From positions 744,001-808,000 of the forward strand of contig NZ_CP070351.1 of the NCBI RefSeq assembly GCF_016919385.1: 64,000 bases of DNA, read 5' to 3'. The stretch is from Gordonia sp. PDNC005 (GTDB taxonomy: Bacteria > Actinomycetota > Actinomycetes > Mycobacteriales > Mycobacteriaceae). Under the pieces are notes generated by a model, which saw nothing but the letters and a program-made list of their open reading frames with translations, ran no database searches and had not been told where the DNA came from. Position numbers and translations under genes: made by a program. Shown here in pieces: positions 27,455 through 35,950 of this stretch; within the stretch, counting starts at the first letter, position 1; each line of letters starts with the position of its first letter.

Positions 27455-27533
27455 ATTATCGGCTGAGCATCCTCTGTCCGGCGGAAATCGTGGAAACCGG
27501 GCTTCTGTGGACAGCGCCGATTCCATCCACAGA
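27455..27533 (-). promoter_or_regulatory. Upstream region of the DUF559 gene: GATAAT box and inverted repeat
   Basis: GATAAT on the minus strand (27460-27455) lies 9 nt before the ATG. Further upstream tctgtgga (27504-27511) and tccacaga (27526-27533) form a perfect 8-bp inverted repeat with a 14-nt spacer, possibly an operator. Confidence 0.3.
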
Positions 27534-27601
27534 TCGCGCGGGTGGTACCGCTGGCGCGGTCGAGGGTGCTATGCGGCGGTGGTCGTCGGCAGGCGTACCA
27601 A

Positions 27602-28189
27602 TCAGGCGAGGCGGAGGATCGACACCGCAAAGTCGGCGTCGTCGCGCCAAGGTCTTACGTCCCACGTGGAGAGTCGGAGATCGAGGGTGAGACCTGCGGC
27701 GGCGACGGCGTCGTCGAAGGTGGCGATGCTCAGCTTGTCGGTGTGGAACCCGACCGCGATGAACCCGTCGTCGGTCAAGTGTGCCTTCAGGCGGCTGAGG
27801 ACCAGGGCTTCGGTGTCCGGCGCGACGAATGCGAGAACATTTCCGGCGCAGACGATCGCGTCGAACGCAGTCCCGAGGTCGAGCGTCGACAGGTCCTGGA
27901 CCCGCCAGTCGGGACCCGGATGGTCGGCGATCGCCGCGTCGATCAGGATCGGGTCCACATCCACGCCGACCACCTCATGGCCGACTCCGTGCAGGTAGCC
28001 GCCGACACGGCCGGGTCCGCAGCCCGCGTCGAGAATCCGAGAACCGCGGCCCACCATCGCGTCGATGAGGCGGGCCTCGCCGACGAGGTCCGCGCCGTCG
28101 GCTGCCATTGTGCGGAATCGGTCGACGTACCACTCGCTGTGTCCGGGCTTGGTGTCGGTGATCCAGCGGGGCGGGGGAGGGGTGGTCAT
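27602..28189 (-). CDS. Class I SAM-dependent methyltransferase
   Basis: 195 aa. Rossmann methyltransferase with motif I in SRILDAGCGPGRVGGYLHGVGHEVVGVDVDP (residues ~48-78, cited as a landmark), motif II around DWRVQDLSTLDLG, and FDAIVCAGNVLAFV. The N-terminus KPGHSEWYVDRFR is shared with many small actinobacterial methyltransferases. Substrate unknown. The ATG at 28189 lies 7 nt after a TATCGT box; an upstream in-frame ATG (28276) is less likely. Divergent from the L,D-transpeptidase. Confidence 0.85.
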   Translation of the reverse strand: MTTPPPPRWITDTKPGHSEWYVDRFRTMAADGADLVGEARLIDAMVGRGSRILDAGCGPGRVGGYLHGVGHEVVGVDVDPILIDAAIADHPGPDWRVQDLSTLDLGTAFDAIVCAGNVLAFVAPDTEALVLSRLKAHLTDDGFIAVGFHTDKLSIATFDDAVAAAGLTLDLRLSTWDVRPWRDDADFAVSILRLA

Positions 28190-28196
28190 GGCCTCG

Positions 28197-28202
28197 ACGA
28201 TA
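28197..28202 (-). promoter_or_regulatory. -10 box, leaderless promoter of the methyltransferase
   Basis: TATCGT on the minus strand, 7 nt before the ATG at 28189. Confidence 0.45.
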
Positions 28203-28285
28203 GCTGCGCCGCTGTCGCATTGCGGAAAGGTGACGATGCTCTCCCGGGGTGGCGTATGCCCGGATGTCGCTGGCACACTGAGATG

Positions 28286-29179
28286 ATGCTGAAGTTACTG
28301 ATGAGGCGTGTGTGGCAATTGGGACTACTGGGGACGGCGGTTGTCGTTGCGCTGGTGGTCGGGACGGGATCGGCGTCCGCCGCGCCGACGGCCCCCGCTC
28401 CCACTCCCGGAACGTCGGACATCACGACGTTGATCGAAACCATTCTGAAGTCGTTGAACGTCCCCGGGCTGCCCGGTGGAACCACTCCGCAGGCCGCTGA
28501 CGCGACCAAGCAGATGGTTGTGGTCACCGCGCCGGTGGCGACGTCGCAGACCGCGACGTTGACCGCATTCGAGAAGGACGACGCGGGCGTCTGGAAGCCG
28601 GTCATCGGCCCGACGAAGGCGTGGCTCGGAGAGAAGGGCATGGGTAAGGCGCAGGACAACGTCTACCGCACACCGCAGGGCACTTTCCCGCTCGACCAGG
28701 CGTTCGGTCGCCAGGAGAACCCGGGCACCAAGATGCCGTACTTCAAGGCGGACACTCAGGACTGGTGGGATTCGGACCCGAAGTCGCCGACCTACAACAC
28801 CCACGTCCGCCAGGCGCAGAGCCCAGGCGGCGACAGCGAGAACCTCTACAACATGGGCCCCGTGTACGACTACGCGGTCAACGTCGCGCACAACCCGAAC
28901 CGCGTGCCGGGCGACGCGTCGGCGATCTTCCTGCACGTGAGCGACAATCAGCCGACGTGGGGCTGCATCGCGATCGAGCGCCAGAAGATGATCGACGTCC
29001 TCAAATGGCTCGACCCGGCGAAGAGCCCGAAGATCACGATCGGCGTGAACATCGACGCACCGAAGGACGCTCCGGCGCCTGAAGCCAGCCCGAACGGCGA
29101 CGTCATCGGCGGAGTCCTCGGCAACCTCGCCGCGCTCATCCCCGACACGTTGAAGGGGTTGATCCCCGCCACGAGTTGA
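28286..29179 (+). CDS. Secreted L,D-transpeptidase (YkuD domain)
   Basis: 297 aa. A signal peptide is clear: MLKLLMRRVWQLGLLG then VVVALVVG and a cleavage-like SASA/AP near residue 33. After a Pro/Thr-rich linker, the YkuD domain carries the catalytic H217 and C227 in LHVSDNQPTWGCIAIE, matching HX(n)SXGC with Thr-Trp variation before Gly-Cys. Such enzymes form 3-3 peptidoglycan crosslinks outside the membrane. The domain differs from the LdtMt Ig-YkuD type: there is no Ig domain. The adjacent ATG at 28283 could be used instead. A terminator follows. Confidence 0.85.
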   Translation: MLKLLMRRVWQLGLLGTAVVVALVVGTGSASAAPTAPAPTPGTSDITTLIETILKSLNVPGLPGGTTPQAADATKQMVVVTAPVATSQTATLTAFEKDDAGVWKPVIGPTKAWLGEKGMGKAQDNVYRTPQGTFPLDQAFGRQENPGTKMPYFKADTQDWWDSDPKSPTYNTHVRQAQSPGGDSENLYNMGPVYDYAVNVAHNPNRVPGDASAIFLHVSDNQPTWGCIAIERQKMIDVLKWLDPAKSPKITIGVNIDAPKDAPAPEASPNGDVIGGVLGNLAALIPDTLKGLIPATS

Positions 29180-29224
29180 CGGCGGATTGCCGTCAGCGGA
29201 AACCCACACGAACCTTTCAGCGAG

Positions 29225-29259
29225 CCGAGGCCGTACGCGATACACGCGTGCGGCCTCGG
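29225..29259 (+). terminator. Terminator of the L,D-transpeptidase gene
   Basis: A 15-bp stem (ccgaggccgtacgcg with cgcgtgcggcctcgg, one G-U in RNA) with a 5-nt loop, 45 nt after the stop, followed by acttatgg. Confidence 0.65.
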
Positions 29260-29262
29260 ACT

Positions 29263-29268
29263 TATGGT
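29263..29268 (+). promoter_or_regulatory. Possible -10 box of the VOC gene
   Basis: TATGGT, 6 nt before the ATG at 29275. The intervening GGGGAA could instead act as a ribosome site. Confidence 0.3.
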
Positions 29269-29274
29269 GGGGAA

Positions 29275-29715
29275 ATGATCACAAACGTTTCGCTCACGAG
29301 CATCTGGGTCAAGAACATCGACGAGTCGAAGGCGTTCTACACCGACGTCCTCGGCTTCGACCTCCAAGAGGACATGACGATGGGCGACTTCCGGTGGTGC
29401 ACCGTGTCGCACCCCACGCAGCCGGAGCTGAGCATTCACCTCACCACTCCGAGCGCCCCGTTGCCCGACTACCTGATCTCGGCGATGGTCCGCGCGCAGG
29501 ACGAGGGCGGCCTCCCCGCGTTGGGACTGAACGTCGACGACTGCCGGGCCACCGTCGAAGAACTGAAGGGCAAAGGCGTGGAGTTTCTGCAGGATCCTGA
29601 AGAGCGCCCCTACGGCGTGGAGGCGATCATGCGAGACAACTCCGGAAACTGGCTGGTCCTCGTCGAGCCGCGCGAGTACACAGATGCTGACTTCGAGGGC
29701 GTCGACCTCGGCTAA
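29275..29715 (+). CDS. VOC (glyoxalase/bleomycin resistance-like) family protein
   Basis: 146 aa. Two beta-alpha-beta-beta-beta modules: SIWVKNIDESKAFYTDVLGFDLQED at the N-terminus and LNVDDCRATVEELKGKGVEFLQDPEERPYGVEAIMRDNSGNWLVLVEP at the C-terminus (landmarks). Candidate metal ligands are H (SIHLTT) and E (VEP). Enzymatic activity cannot be assigned. Its end overlaps the convergent PIG-L gene by 4 nt. Confidence 0.85.
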   Translation: MITNVSLTSIWVKNIDESKAFYTDVLGFDLQEDMTMGDFRWCTVSHPTQPELSIHLTTPSAPLPDYLISAMVRAQDEGGLPALGLNVDDCRATVEELKGKGVEFLQDPEERPYGVEAIMRDNSGNWLVLVEPREYTDADFEGVDLG

Positions 29716-30377
29716 CGGGCTGCGCGCAGCAGTTCCAATCCTGTCGCGCGGGCTGCCGGGAAGCCGTCGATCGGGCCGGTCGACCGTTCGACCTGGGCCG
29801 CTGCCTGCTCGTCGACGGGCGTCGACGGGTCGAGCACTTCCAGATACACGCGGTGGCATTCGAGGGCGCGAGTCGCTGCGTCGGTGAACCCCTCGACGTC
29901 AACCGCGTGTGTTGCACCCGGGCCGTTGCAATACAGCGGACCCGGGCCGTCGTACGCGTCGACAACGGCCTGTGCGAATTCCATGTGATCACGCTGGTTG
30001 GGGAGGCCAGGACCCCATTCCGGACCGCCGTACAGGCTGATGACAACGTCTGGGTTGATCCGCGCCACGGTTTCGGCGACCTTCGCCCGGAGCTCGGCGG
30101 TGTTGAAGATCTCGCTGTCCGGGAAGCCCCAGAACTCCACCTCGTCGACGCCGACTACGGCCGCTGACGCGATCTGCTCACCTTCTCGGAGCGGGCCCGC
30201 CTCGGCTGGCGCCATCCCTTCGATGCCCTTCTCTCCGCTGGTCGCGAGGGCGTAGACCACCCGCTTGCCCTGCGACGTCCACCGCGCGACGGCGGCGGCA
30301 AGCCCGTACTCCGGATCGTCGGGGTGCGCGACGAGGACGAGGGCCGTGGACCAGTTCTCCGGGACTGTTTCGATCAT
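29712..30377 (-). CDS. PIG-L/LmbE family deacetylase
   Basis: 221 aa. Metal site AHPDDPEYG (H and second D) and the third ligand in NQRDHMEFAQ. Shorter than Mca and MshB and lacking their Mca-specific inserts; the ISLYGGPEWGPG segment resembles the PIG-L proteins that deacetylate N-acetylglucosaminyl compounds. Substrate unknown. The ATG lies 6 nt after a TACGGT box. Not part of the response-regulator operon next to it (20 nt separate them, same strand, so read-through is possible). Confidence 0.82.
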   Translation of the reverse strand: MIETVPENWSTALVLVAHPDDPEYGLAAAVARWTSQGKRVVYALATSGEKGIEGMAPAEAGPLREGEQIASAAVVGVDEVEFWGFPDSEIFNTAELRAKVAETVARINPDVVISLYGGPEWGPGLPNQRDHMEFAQAVVDAYDGPGPLYCNGPGATHAVDVEGFTDAATRALECHRVYLEVLDPSTPVDEQAAAQVERSTGPIDGFPAARATGLELLRAAR

Positions 30378-30383
30378 GGGCCC

Positions 30384-30389
30384 ACCGTA
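30384..30389 (-). promoter_or_regulatory. -10 box, leaderless promoter of the PIG-L gene
   Basis: TACGGT on the minus strand, 6 nt before the ATG at 30377. Confidence 0.4.
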
Positions 30390-30397
30390 CGCCCGCG

Positions 30398-31027
30398 TCA
30401 GTCGATCAACCCGCGGTCTCGGGCCGCGGCGATCACCTTGGTGCGACTGTTGACGCCGAGCTTGTCGAAGATGTGGACGAGATGCGATTTCACGGTCGCC
30501 TCGGAGATGACCAGCCGACGGGCGATCTCCCGGTTGGTCCCGCCCGAGGCGAGCTGTTCGACGATCTGGAGTTCCCGACCGGTGAGCGCCGAGTCCGGGG
30601 ACGTGACGCGCGACAGCAGGCGGGCCGCGATCGCCGGACCGAGCACTGTTTCGCCTGCAGCGGCGGAGCGGATCGCAGCGGTCAGAACGTCGGGCGCGGC
30701 GTCCTTCAACAGATAGCCGACGGCGCCGGCGTCTACGGCGCGGACGATGTCGACGTCGGACTGATAGGTGGTCAAGATGAGGACGTTGGGCGGGTCGGCG
30801 AGCCCGCGGATCGACGCGGTCGCGTACACGCCGTCGGCCGTGGGGTCAGCGCCGTGCAGCCGAAGGTCCATGAGGACGACGTCGAGGAGGGTTCCGGTCG
30901 CGGTGTCGACAGCGTCGGCCGCAGTGCCGGCTTCGGCGACGACCGTGATGTCGGGGACCGGCCCGAGGACGGCCCGAAGTCCTGCGCGGACCACCGGGTG
31001 ATCGTCGACGATCATCACGCGGATCAT
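30398..31027 (-). CDS. NarL/LuxR-family response regulator
   Basis: 209 aa. Receiver domain with D8/D9 (IVDDHP), phosphoacceptor D54 (VLMDLRL) and K108 (YLLKDA). C-terminal LuxR HTH at about 145-205: LTGRELQIVEQLASGGTNREIARRL then ISEATVKSHLVHIFDKLGV. The start overlaps the histidine kinase gene by 4 nt. Its nearest possible target is the divergent ABC transporter operon beginning at 32273. Confidence 0.93.
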   Translation of the reverse strand: MIRVMIVDDHPVVRAGLRAVLGPVPDITVVAEAGTAADAVDTATGTLLDVVLMDLRLHGADPTADGVYATASIRGLADPPNVLILTTYQSDVDIVRAVDAGAVGYLLKDAAPDVLTAAIRSAAAGETVLGPAIAARLLSRVTSPDSALTGRELQIVEQLASGGTNREIARRLVISEATVKSHLVHIFDKLGVNSRTKVIAAARDRGLID

Positions 31028-32133
31028 GCGATCGATCCGATCGGAATCCGGGCGTGCACAGTTGTTCCTCCTCCCGGTGTGGCGTCGACGCTCACCTCAC
31101 CGTTGCATCGGGCCACGCGTGAGCGCATGGCCCGAAGCCCAAAACCTGAACCGCCCACACGAGTACCGATCCCGACCCCGTCGTCCACGACATCCACGTG
31201 GACTTCACCGGGCAGCCACGTCAACGTCAGCGCGGCGGACGTCGCTTCGGCGTGACGGCGGACGTTGAGGACAGCCTCCTGGACTGTCCGCAGGAGAGTG
31301 CGTTCGACGTCGTCGGACACCTCGATAGGTGTGCCGTGCTCGGCGAAGACGGCGGGCACACCCGCATCCGTCAGGACTGCGGCCTGTCGTGCCAAGGCTT
31401 CCGACAGCCCGCCTGCGGGTGCAGGACCGTCGATGCCGGAGAGGAATCGACGCGATTCGACCAGCGCGGCCTGCGCGGTGTTGAGCGCGGCGTCGGGCTG
31501 TCCGGCGCGCAGCAACATGATGATGCTCGCGAGATGCTGGCCGACGCCGTCGTGGATCTCGCCGCCGAGACGATCGCGTTCGGCCAGCACGCCTGCTTCT
31601 CGTTGCTGTGCCGCGAGTTCGTCCCGCGTGAGCACCAGCTCGTCGACCAGGCGGTCCCGCTCGGCGACCATGGCGGCGATTCGAGTGAATGCCTCGGTGA
31701 CGGCGACGGCCGTCGCGATGCCGATGGTCGGCCCGATGACGCCGCCGACCGTGAAGCCCTGCGTCACCCAGACACCCGCGACGGACACGATCGCGATCAC
31801 GACGGCCGCGGCGGCCGCGGCCGCGCGAGGAAGGAACCGCCAGCAGAGGATCGCCAGGACGAACGCCAACCACACGAAGTCGTCGGACGCCGCCACCAGG
31901 GCGATCCAGCCGGCAGTCAGCGTCAGCGACCACAGGCCGGCACGCTCGCGGTGACCGCGAGCCGACGCGACCGCACCCACGACGTACCACCCGGCGACCA
32001 GCGCGGCGAGCATCAACGGAACCGCGGGCTGCGGTCCGGTCGACGATTTCGCCACACCCACCGCGAGCAACGTCGTGAACAGGACGTGGCCGCCCCATTC
32101 GGCGTAGCGGTCGGTGGTGCGATCGTCGGTCAC
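31024..32133 (-). CDS. NarL-type sensor histidine kinase (HisKA_3)
   Basis: 369 aa from a GTG. Five or six N-terminal membrane helices (about residues 15-145) without a large extracellular loop, a coiled segment (FTRIAAMVAERDRLVDELVLTRDELAAQQREAG in part), the HisKA_3 box ERDRLGGEIHDGVGQHLAS with phosphoacceptor H194, and an HATPase domain with TVQEAVLNVRRHA and VVDDGVGI...GSGFGLRAMRSRV. This intramembrane-sensing form often monitors envelope stress or antibiotics. Divergent from the ABC genes across 139 nt. Confidence 0.92.
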   Translation of the reverse strand: MTDDRTTDRYAEWGGHVLFTTLLAVGVAKSSTGPQPAVPLMLAALVAGWYVVGAVASARGHRERAGLWSLTLTAGWIALVAASDDFVWLAFVLAILCWRFLPRAAAAAAAVVIAIVSVAGVWVTQGFTVGGVIGPTIGIATAVAVTEAFTRIAAMVAERDRLVDELVLTRDELAAQQREAGVLAERDRLGGEIHDGVGQHLASIIMLLRAGQPDAALNTAQAALVESRRFLSGIDGPAPAGGLSEALARQAAVLTDAGVPAVFAEHGTPIEVSDDVERTLLRTVQEAVLNVRRHAEATSAALTLTWLPGEVHVDVVDDGVGIGTRVGGSGFGLRAMRSRVARCNGEVSVDATPGGGTTVHARIPIGSIA

Positions 32134-32272
32134 TCACTCAGTATCACCGGCGGACAAGGCCCACTTCGACCAGTGCACCTTTTGATGGATGCGAAGACGA
32201 CCCGTGCGGGCGATGCGCAGTGGCGCCGTTCGACGCGAGGCTGGAGGGACCACTGAACGACAGGAGAGAGAC

Positions 32273-33232
32273 GTGTACATCGGATGGCGCGAGATCCGCG
32301 ACGCCAGAGGACGATTCACACTGATCACGGGTGTGATCGCGGTGTTGACGTTGATGGTGGTGATGCTGTCGTCACTCGCCGCCGGGCTCGACGACGAATC
32401 GACGTCCGCCGTCCGCGCACTGCCAGGCGACGTGCGAACGCAGACCGCAGCCGACGGCGCGGCGTCGTCGCTCACCGACAGTCGAGTCGTCCCGACCGCA
32501 GGTGTCCCGGCACTCGGTGTCGCGACCACGCGCATCACCGCGGGGGAGCGAGCAGCGGCCGTGTCGGCGTTCGGCTTCTCCGACGTCGACACCGTCACCG
32601 TCGACCCGACCACGGCATCAGCGCTCGGTCTCACAACGGGATCGACTGCGACCATCGGAAGCACCCCCGTCCGCATCGACACGATCGCCGTCGTCGGCAA
32701 ATACGCGCACACCCCAGTGCTGAGGATGCCGCTGAGCCTCTGGCAGGAGGCGACCGGACGCGACGCCGCATCGGCCCTGCTCACTGACCGGTACATACCC
32801 GGAACAGTGAGGACTGCGCACCGTGATCTGCCGTCACTCGTCCCCGGCTACAGTTCTGAACACTCGTCGCTGTTGCTGATCCAGGCCCTGCTTGTGGGCG
32901 TCTCGGCGATCGTCGTCGGCGGCTTCTTCGCAGTCTGGACCGGTCAGCGAGTGCGCGCGCTCGCGGTGGTCCGAGCGATGGGTGCGAGTCGTCGCTACCT
33001 GCTGCGGGACGGGCTCGGCCAAGCTGCTGCGGTGCTCGGAGTCGGGCTCGTCGTCGGACTCTCGGTGGGATCGCTCGGCGCATGGATCGCATCGTCGACG
33101 GTTCCGATCGCCGTCGACCTGACGGCCACCGCCGGTCTTGTCGCGGGCATGGCGGTGCTCGGCATGGCTGGCGCGGGACTTGCCCTCAGACCGCTGGTCC
33201 GTGTGGATCCCCTCATCGCACTCAACCGATAG
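32273..33232 (+). CDS. ABC transporter permease, FtsX/MacB-like
   Basis: 319 aa from a GTG with AGGAG. One N-terminal helix (TLITGVIAVLTLMVVMLSSLAAG) and an extracytoplasmic domain of about 150 residues, followed by three C-terminal helices of the FtsX domain (LLLIQALLVGVSAIVVGGFFAVW, AAAVLGVGLVVGLSVGSLGAWI, AGLVAGMAVLGMAGAGLAL). A single FtsX unit, so it should dimerise. With the ATPase behind it, it forms a MacB-type mechanotransmission system rather than a classical importer. Probable target of the divergent two-component system. Confidence 0.88.
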   Translation: MYIGWREIRDARGRFTLITGVIAVLTLMVVMLSSLAAGLDDESTSAVRALPGDVRTQTAADGAASSLTDSRVVPTAGVPALGVATTRITAGERAAAVSAFGFSDVDTVTVDPTTASALGLTTGSTATIGSTPVRIDTIAVVGKYAHTPVLRMPLSLWQEATGRDAASALLTDRYIPGTVRTAHRDLPSLVPGYSSEHSSLLLIQALLVGVSAIVVGGFFAVWTGQRVRALAVVRAMGASRRYLLRDGLGQAAAVLGVGLVVGLSVGSLGAWIASSTVPIAVDLTATAGLVAGMAVLGMAGAGLALRPLVRVDPLIALNR

Positions 33233-33243
33233 GAGAGAGACGG

Positions 33244-33924
33244 ATGTCCCTCGAAATCACCGATGTCACCCTCACCTACCCGGACGGCGACGGGGCGCGT
33301 CTCACCGCCGTGGACGACGTCTCGCTGACCGTTCCGCGCGGCCGCCTCGTCGGACTCACCGGGCCGTCCGGATGCGGGAAGTCGAGCATTCTCTCGGTCG
33401 CCGGAACCCTCGTCGCGCCCGACCGCGGCCGGGTCGTCGTGGACGGGGTCGACGTGACCGACCTGACCGAAGAACAACGCGCGGAAGTGCGTCGCACCAG
33501 AATCGGCTTCGTCTTCCAGCACGACAACTTGCTGCCCGATCTGACAGCGCTCGAACAGGTACTTCTGCCAGTGCACATCGCGGGCGGTCGGCCCGCGGCC
33601 GCGAAGTCACGTGCTCGTGAACTGCTGGCCGACGTCGGTCTGGCTGACGCGGTGGACCGTCGGCCGCATCAACTGTCGGGCGGCATGAGGCAGCGGGTGA
33701 ACATCGCACGAGCCCTCATCGGCGACCCCGGACTGGTGCTCGCCGACGAGCCGACGTCAGCCCTCGACTCGCACCGGGCGGCGGAGACCATGGCCCTGTT
33801 GACCGGCCTCGTTCGAGAACGAGGCATCGCCGCACTGCTCGTCACCCACGATCACCGCGCACTCGACGACGCCGACGACGTTCTCGTGATGCTCGACGGG
33901 CAATTGGATCCGCTGAAAGTCTGA
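33244..33924 (+). CDS. ABC transporter ATP-binding protein (MacB/LolD-like)
   Basis: 226 aa. Walker A TGPSGCGKSS, Q-loop GFVFQHDNLLPDLTALEQV, signature QLSGGMRQRVNIARAL, Walker B GLVLADEPTSALD, H-loop LLVTHD. The length and the 'LTALEQV' style fit the LolD/MacB ATPases that partner FtsX-like permeases. 11 nt downstream of the permease gene with GGAGAG upstream; followed by a strong terminator. Confidence 0.95.
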   Translation: MSLEITDVTLTYPDGDGARLTAVDDVSLTVPRGRLVGLTGPSGCGKSSILSVAGTLVAPDRGRVVVDGVDVTDLTEEQRAEVRRTRIGFVFQHDNLLPDLTALEQVLLPVHIAGGRPAAAKSRARELLADVGLADAVDRRPHQLSGGMRQRVNIARALIGDPGLVLADEPTSALDSHRAAETMALLTGLVRERGIAALLVTHDHRALDDADDVLVMLDGQLDPLKV

Positions 33925-33928
33925 ACAC

Positions 33929-33961
33929 AAGGCAGGCCCCGCCGGTGGCGGGGCCTGCCTT
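33929..33961. terminator. Strong bidirectional terminator between ABC operon and glpX
   Basis: Perfect 15-bp stem (aaggcaggccccgcc and its complement) with a 3-nt loop. The A/T ends of the stem give a short T-run in either direction. It lies between two converging genes. Confidence 0.85.
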
Positions 33962-33975
33962 GTCGTGCTGGAGAA

Positions 33976-34965
33976 CTACAGGTCGATGCGCGCGAACTCG
34001 CGGAGCTTCGACGTCTGGTGGACGGCCTCGACGGTGCGGACCGTGCCAGACTTGCTGCGCATGACGAGCGAGCGGGTGGTCGCGCCGTTCGGGCGGTAGG
34101 TGACGCCGCGGAGCATGTCGCCATTGGTCACGCCGGTGGCGCAGAAGAAGGAGTTCTCGCCGCTGACGAGGATCTCGTTGGTGAGGACTCGATCAAGGTC
34201 GTGACCTGCGTCGATTGCCTTCTGGCGCTCGGCCTCGTCCTTCGGCCACAGCTTGCCCTGGATCTCGCCGCCCATGCACTTCATGGCGACGGCACTGATG
34301 ATGCCTTCGGGAGTGCCGCCGATGCCCATCAGCATGTCGACGGTCGAGTAGTCGCCTGCGGCGGCGATCGCGCCCGCGACGTCACCGTCGGAGATCAGGC
34401 GGATCTTGGCGCCGGCCTCGCGGATCTCGGAGATCAGCTCGGCGTGACGCGGGCGGTCGAGGACGACGACGGTCAGGTCGGCGACATCGATGCCCTTGGC
34501 TGCGGCGACGGAGTTGATGTTCCACTCGACCGACTGGTCGATGTCGATGGCGCCCTTGGCGGCCGGGCCGACGGCGATCTTGTTCATGTAGAACACTGCG
34601 GACGGATCGAACATGGTGCCGCGCTCGGAGACCGCGATCACGGCGATCGAGTTGGGGCGGCCTTCGGCCATGAGAGTGGTGCCGTCGATCGGGTCGACGG
34701 CGACGTCGACCTCGGGGCCTTCGCCGTTGCCGACGACCTCGCCGTTGTACAGCATCGGGGCTTCGTCCTTCTCGCCCTCGCCGATGACGACGGTGCCGCG
34801 CATCGAAACCGTCGAGAGGAGTTCACGCATCGCGTCGACAGCCGCGCCGTCGCCGCTGTTCTTGTCGCCGCGTCCAACCCAGCGGCCTGCAGCGAGTGCT
34901 GCCGCCTCGGTGACTCGAACGAGTTCCATCGCGAGATTACGATCGGGTGCTTCCTTCGACGACAT
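33976..34965 (-). CDS. glpX: Fructose-1,6-bisphosphatase, class II
   Basis: 329 aa. Gluconeogenic FBPase of the GlpX type. Metal-site motifs: [46 protein letters not shown]; later marks [24 protein letters not shown] and [26 protein letters not shown] in part. AGGAG site before the ATG. Corresponds to Rv1099c; the fumarase usually nearby in mycobacteria is absent. Confidence 0.96.
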   Translation of the reverse strand: MSSKEAPDRNLAMELVRVTEAAALAAGRWVGRGDKNSGDGAAVDAMRELLSTVSMRGTVVIGEGEKDEAPMLYNGEVVGNGEGPEVDVAVDPIDGTTLMAEGRPNSIAVIAVSERGTMFDPSAVFYMNKIAVGPAAKGAIDIDQSVEWNINSVAAAKGIDVADLTVVVLDRPRHAELISEIREAGAKIRLISDGDVAGAIAAAGDYSTVDMLMGIGGTPEGIISAVAMKCMGGEIQGKLWPKDEAERQKAIDAGHDLDRVLTNEILVSGENSFFCATGVTNGDMLRGVTYRPNGATTRSLVMRSKSGTVRTVEAVHQTSKLREFARIDL

Positions 34966-35061
34966 GTGACTCCACTCCTAGGCACCAATGCACAACACAG
35001 ACGCTCCAATTCTTTCATGGCCGCGACGGACCCGGGAAGCGTGGGTGCACGAGAGTCCGTG

Positions 35062-35067
35062 GATAAT
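35062..35067 (+). promoter_or_regulatory. -10 box, leaderless promoter of the DUF4245 gene
   Basis: GATAAT, 7 nt before the ATG at 35075. It supports that start over the ATG at 35066. Confidence 0.45.
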
Positions 35068-35074
35068 GGCTGGC

Positions 35075-35656
35075 ATGGCCGATAAACCCCGAATCCTGCA
35101 GGACGGCAGGGACATGATGTGGTCCCTCATCCCGCTCGCTGTTCTCGTGTTGATCGTCGCGGGTGTCGCGGGCAGCTGCAGCTGGGGATTCGGCAGCGAT
35201 GCCAACGACAAGAAGGTCCCGTACTTCGACGTCTCCGACGGCCTGCTCGCCGACGCGTCGACGATGCACTTCCCGATCCGGGATCCGAAGGTGCCCGCCG
35301 ACTGGCAGCCCAACTCGGGATCAACACAGAACGTCGAGACGACATTGTCGAGCAACGTCGGATGGATCACCGGGGCGGGCGCGTACGTGCAGCTCACCCA
35401 GACCGACGCCACCGAAGAGCCGCTTCTCCGTCAGCTCCTGGGCGACGAGGCGTCCGGCACGGGTACGCGAGAGATCGGCGGCCGCACCTGGGTCACCTAC
35501 GAGAACGCCGACCACAAGAAGGCGTGGATCTCCGACTTCGGCGACGTCCGCATCGCAGTCAAGGGCTCCGGCAAGGACGAGTCGCTGGAAGCGCTCGCCG
35601 TAGGCGTCGCCGCCGCGCAGCCGATCGTCTCCACGCGACCCAAGCCGACGGGATAA
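35075..35656 (+). CDS. DUF4245 membrane-anchored protein (Rv1100-like)
   Basis: 193 aa starting MADKPRILQDGRDMMWSLIPL. One transmembrane helix (SLIPLAVLVLIVAGVAGSC, residues ~17-35) anchors an extracytoplasmic domain with landmarks YFDVSDGLLADA, FPIRDPKVPADWQPNSGS and RTWVTYENADHKKAW. Function unknown. Divergent from glpX as in M. tuberculosis. Confidence 0.88.
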   Translation: MADKPRILQDGRDMMWSLIPLAVLVLIVAGVAGSCSWGFGSDANDKKVPYFDVSDGLLADASTMHFPIRDPKVPADWQPNSGSTQNVETTLSSNVGWITGAGAYVQLTQTDATEEPLLRQLLGDEASGTGTREIGGRTWVTYENADHKKAWISDFGDVRIAVKGSGKDESLEALAVGVAAAQPIVSTRPKPTG

Positions 35657-35691
35657 CCTGCTCTGCGCCGTGCTCGACCGGACTCCTCCAC

Positions 35692-35733
35692 CGCGCGTTG
35701 ATCGCTCCGCTCGCTCAACGAGCGCGAGGCGCT
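35692..35733. repeat. Degenerate copy of the palindromic repeat family
   Basis: gcgcgttgatcg...cgctcaacgagcgc forms an imperfect inverted repeat and contains the family core CTCCGCTCGCTCAA. It lies between the convergent DUF4245 and xseB genes, where it may also stop transcription. Related to 10124-10296 and 60803-60902. Confidence 0.55.
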
Positions 35734-35950
35734 AGTCGTCGTCGCCGGCGTTGAGGGCCTCTTCGATGCGGGCGCGGGCGCCTTCGAGGTGGGCCGTGCA
35801 GCGGGTCGCGAGGGCCTCGCCGCGCTCCCAGAGGGCAAGTGACTCGTCGAGTCCGAGACCGCCGTGTTCCAGGGCGGCGACGACCTGCGACAGTTCGTCG
35901 CGGGCGTCCTCGTAGGAGAGTTCCTCCACCGGGATCGGGGTATCGGTCAT
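35732..35950 (-). CDS. xseB: Exodeoxyribonuclease VII small subunit
   Basis: 72 aa, usual size. [38 protein letters not shown] is the two-helix XseB core (landmark); an acidic tail follows. Binds XseA to form the single-strand exonuclease VII. ATG overlaps the xseA stop by 4 nt. Confidence 0.95.
   Translation of the reverse strand: MTDTPIPVEELSYEDARDELSQVVAALEHGGLGLDESLALWERGEALATRCTAHLEGARARIEEALNAGDDD

Noticed and set aside
27504..27533. tctgtgga/tccacaga repeat as DnaA boxes or an origin
   Set aside because: The words do not match TTATCCACA and there is no cluster, no AT-rich unwinding region and no dnaA or dnaN nearby.
34966..35074. Possible small gene continuing upstream of the DUF4245 ATG (frame open from 34988)
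   Set aside because: The upstream codons are unlike the family N-terminus, and GATAAT lies 7 nt before the ATG at 35075.
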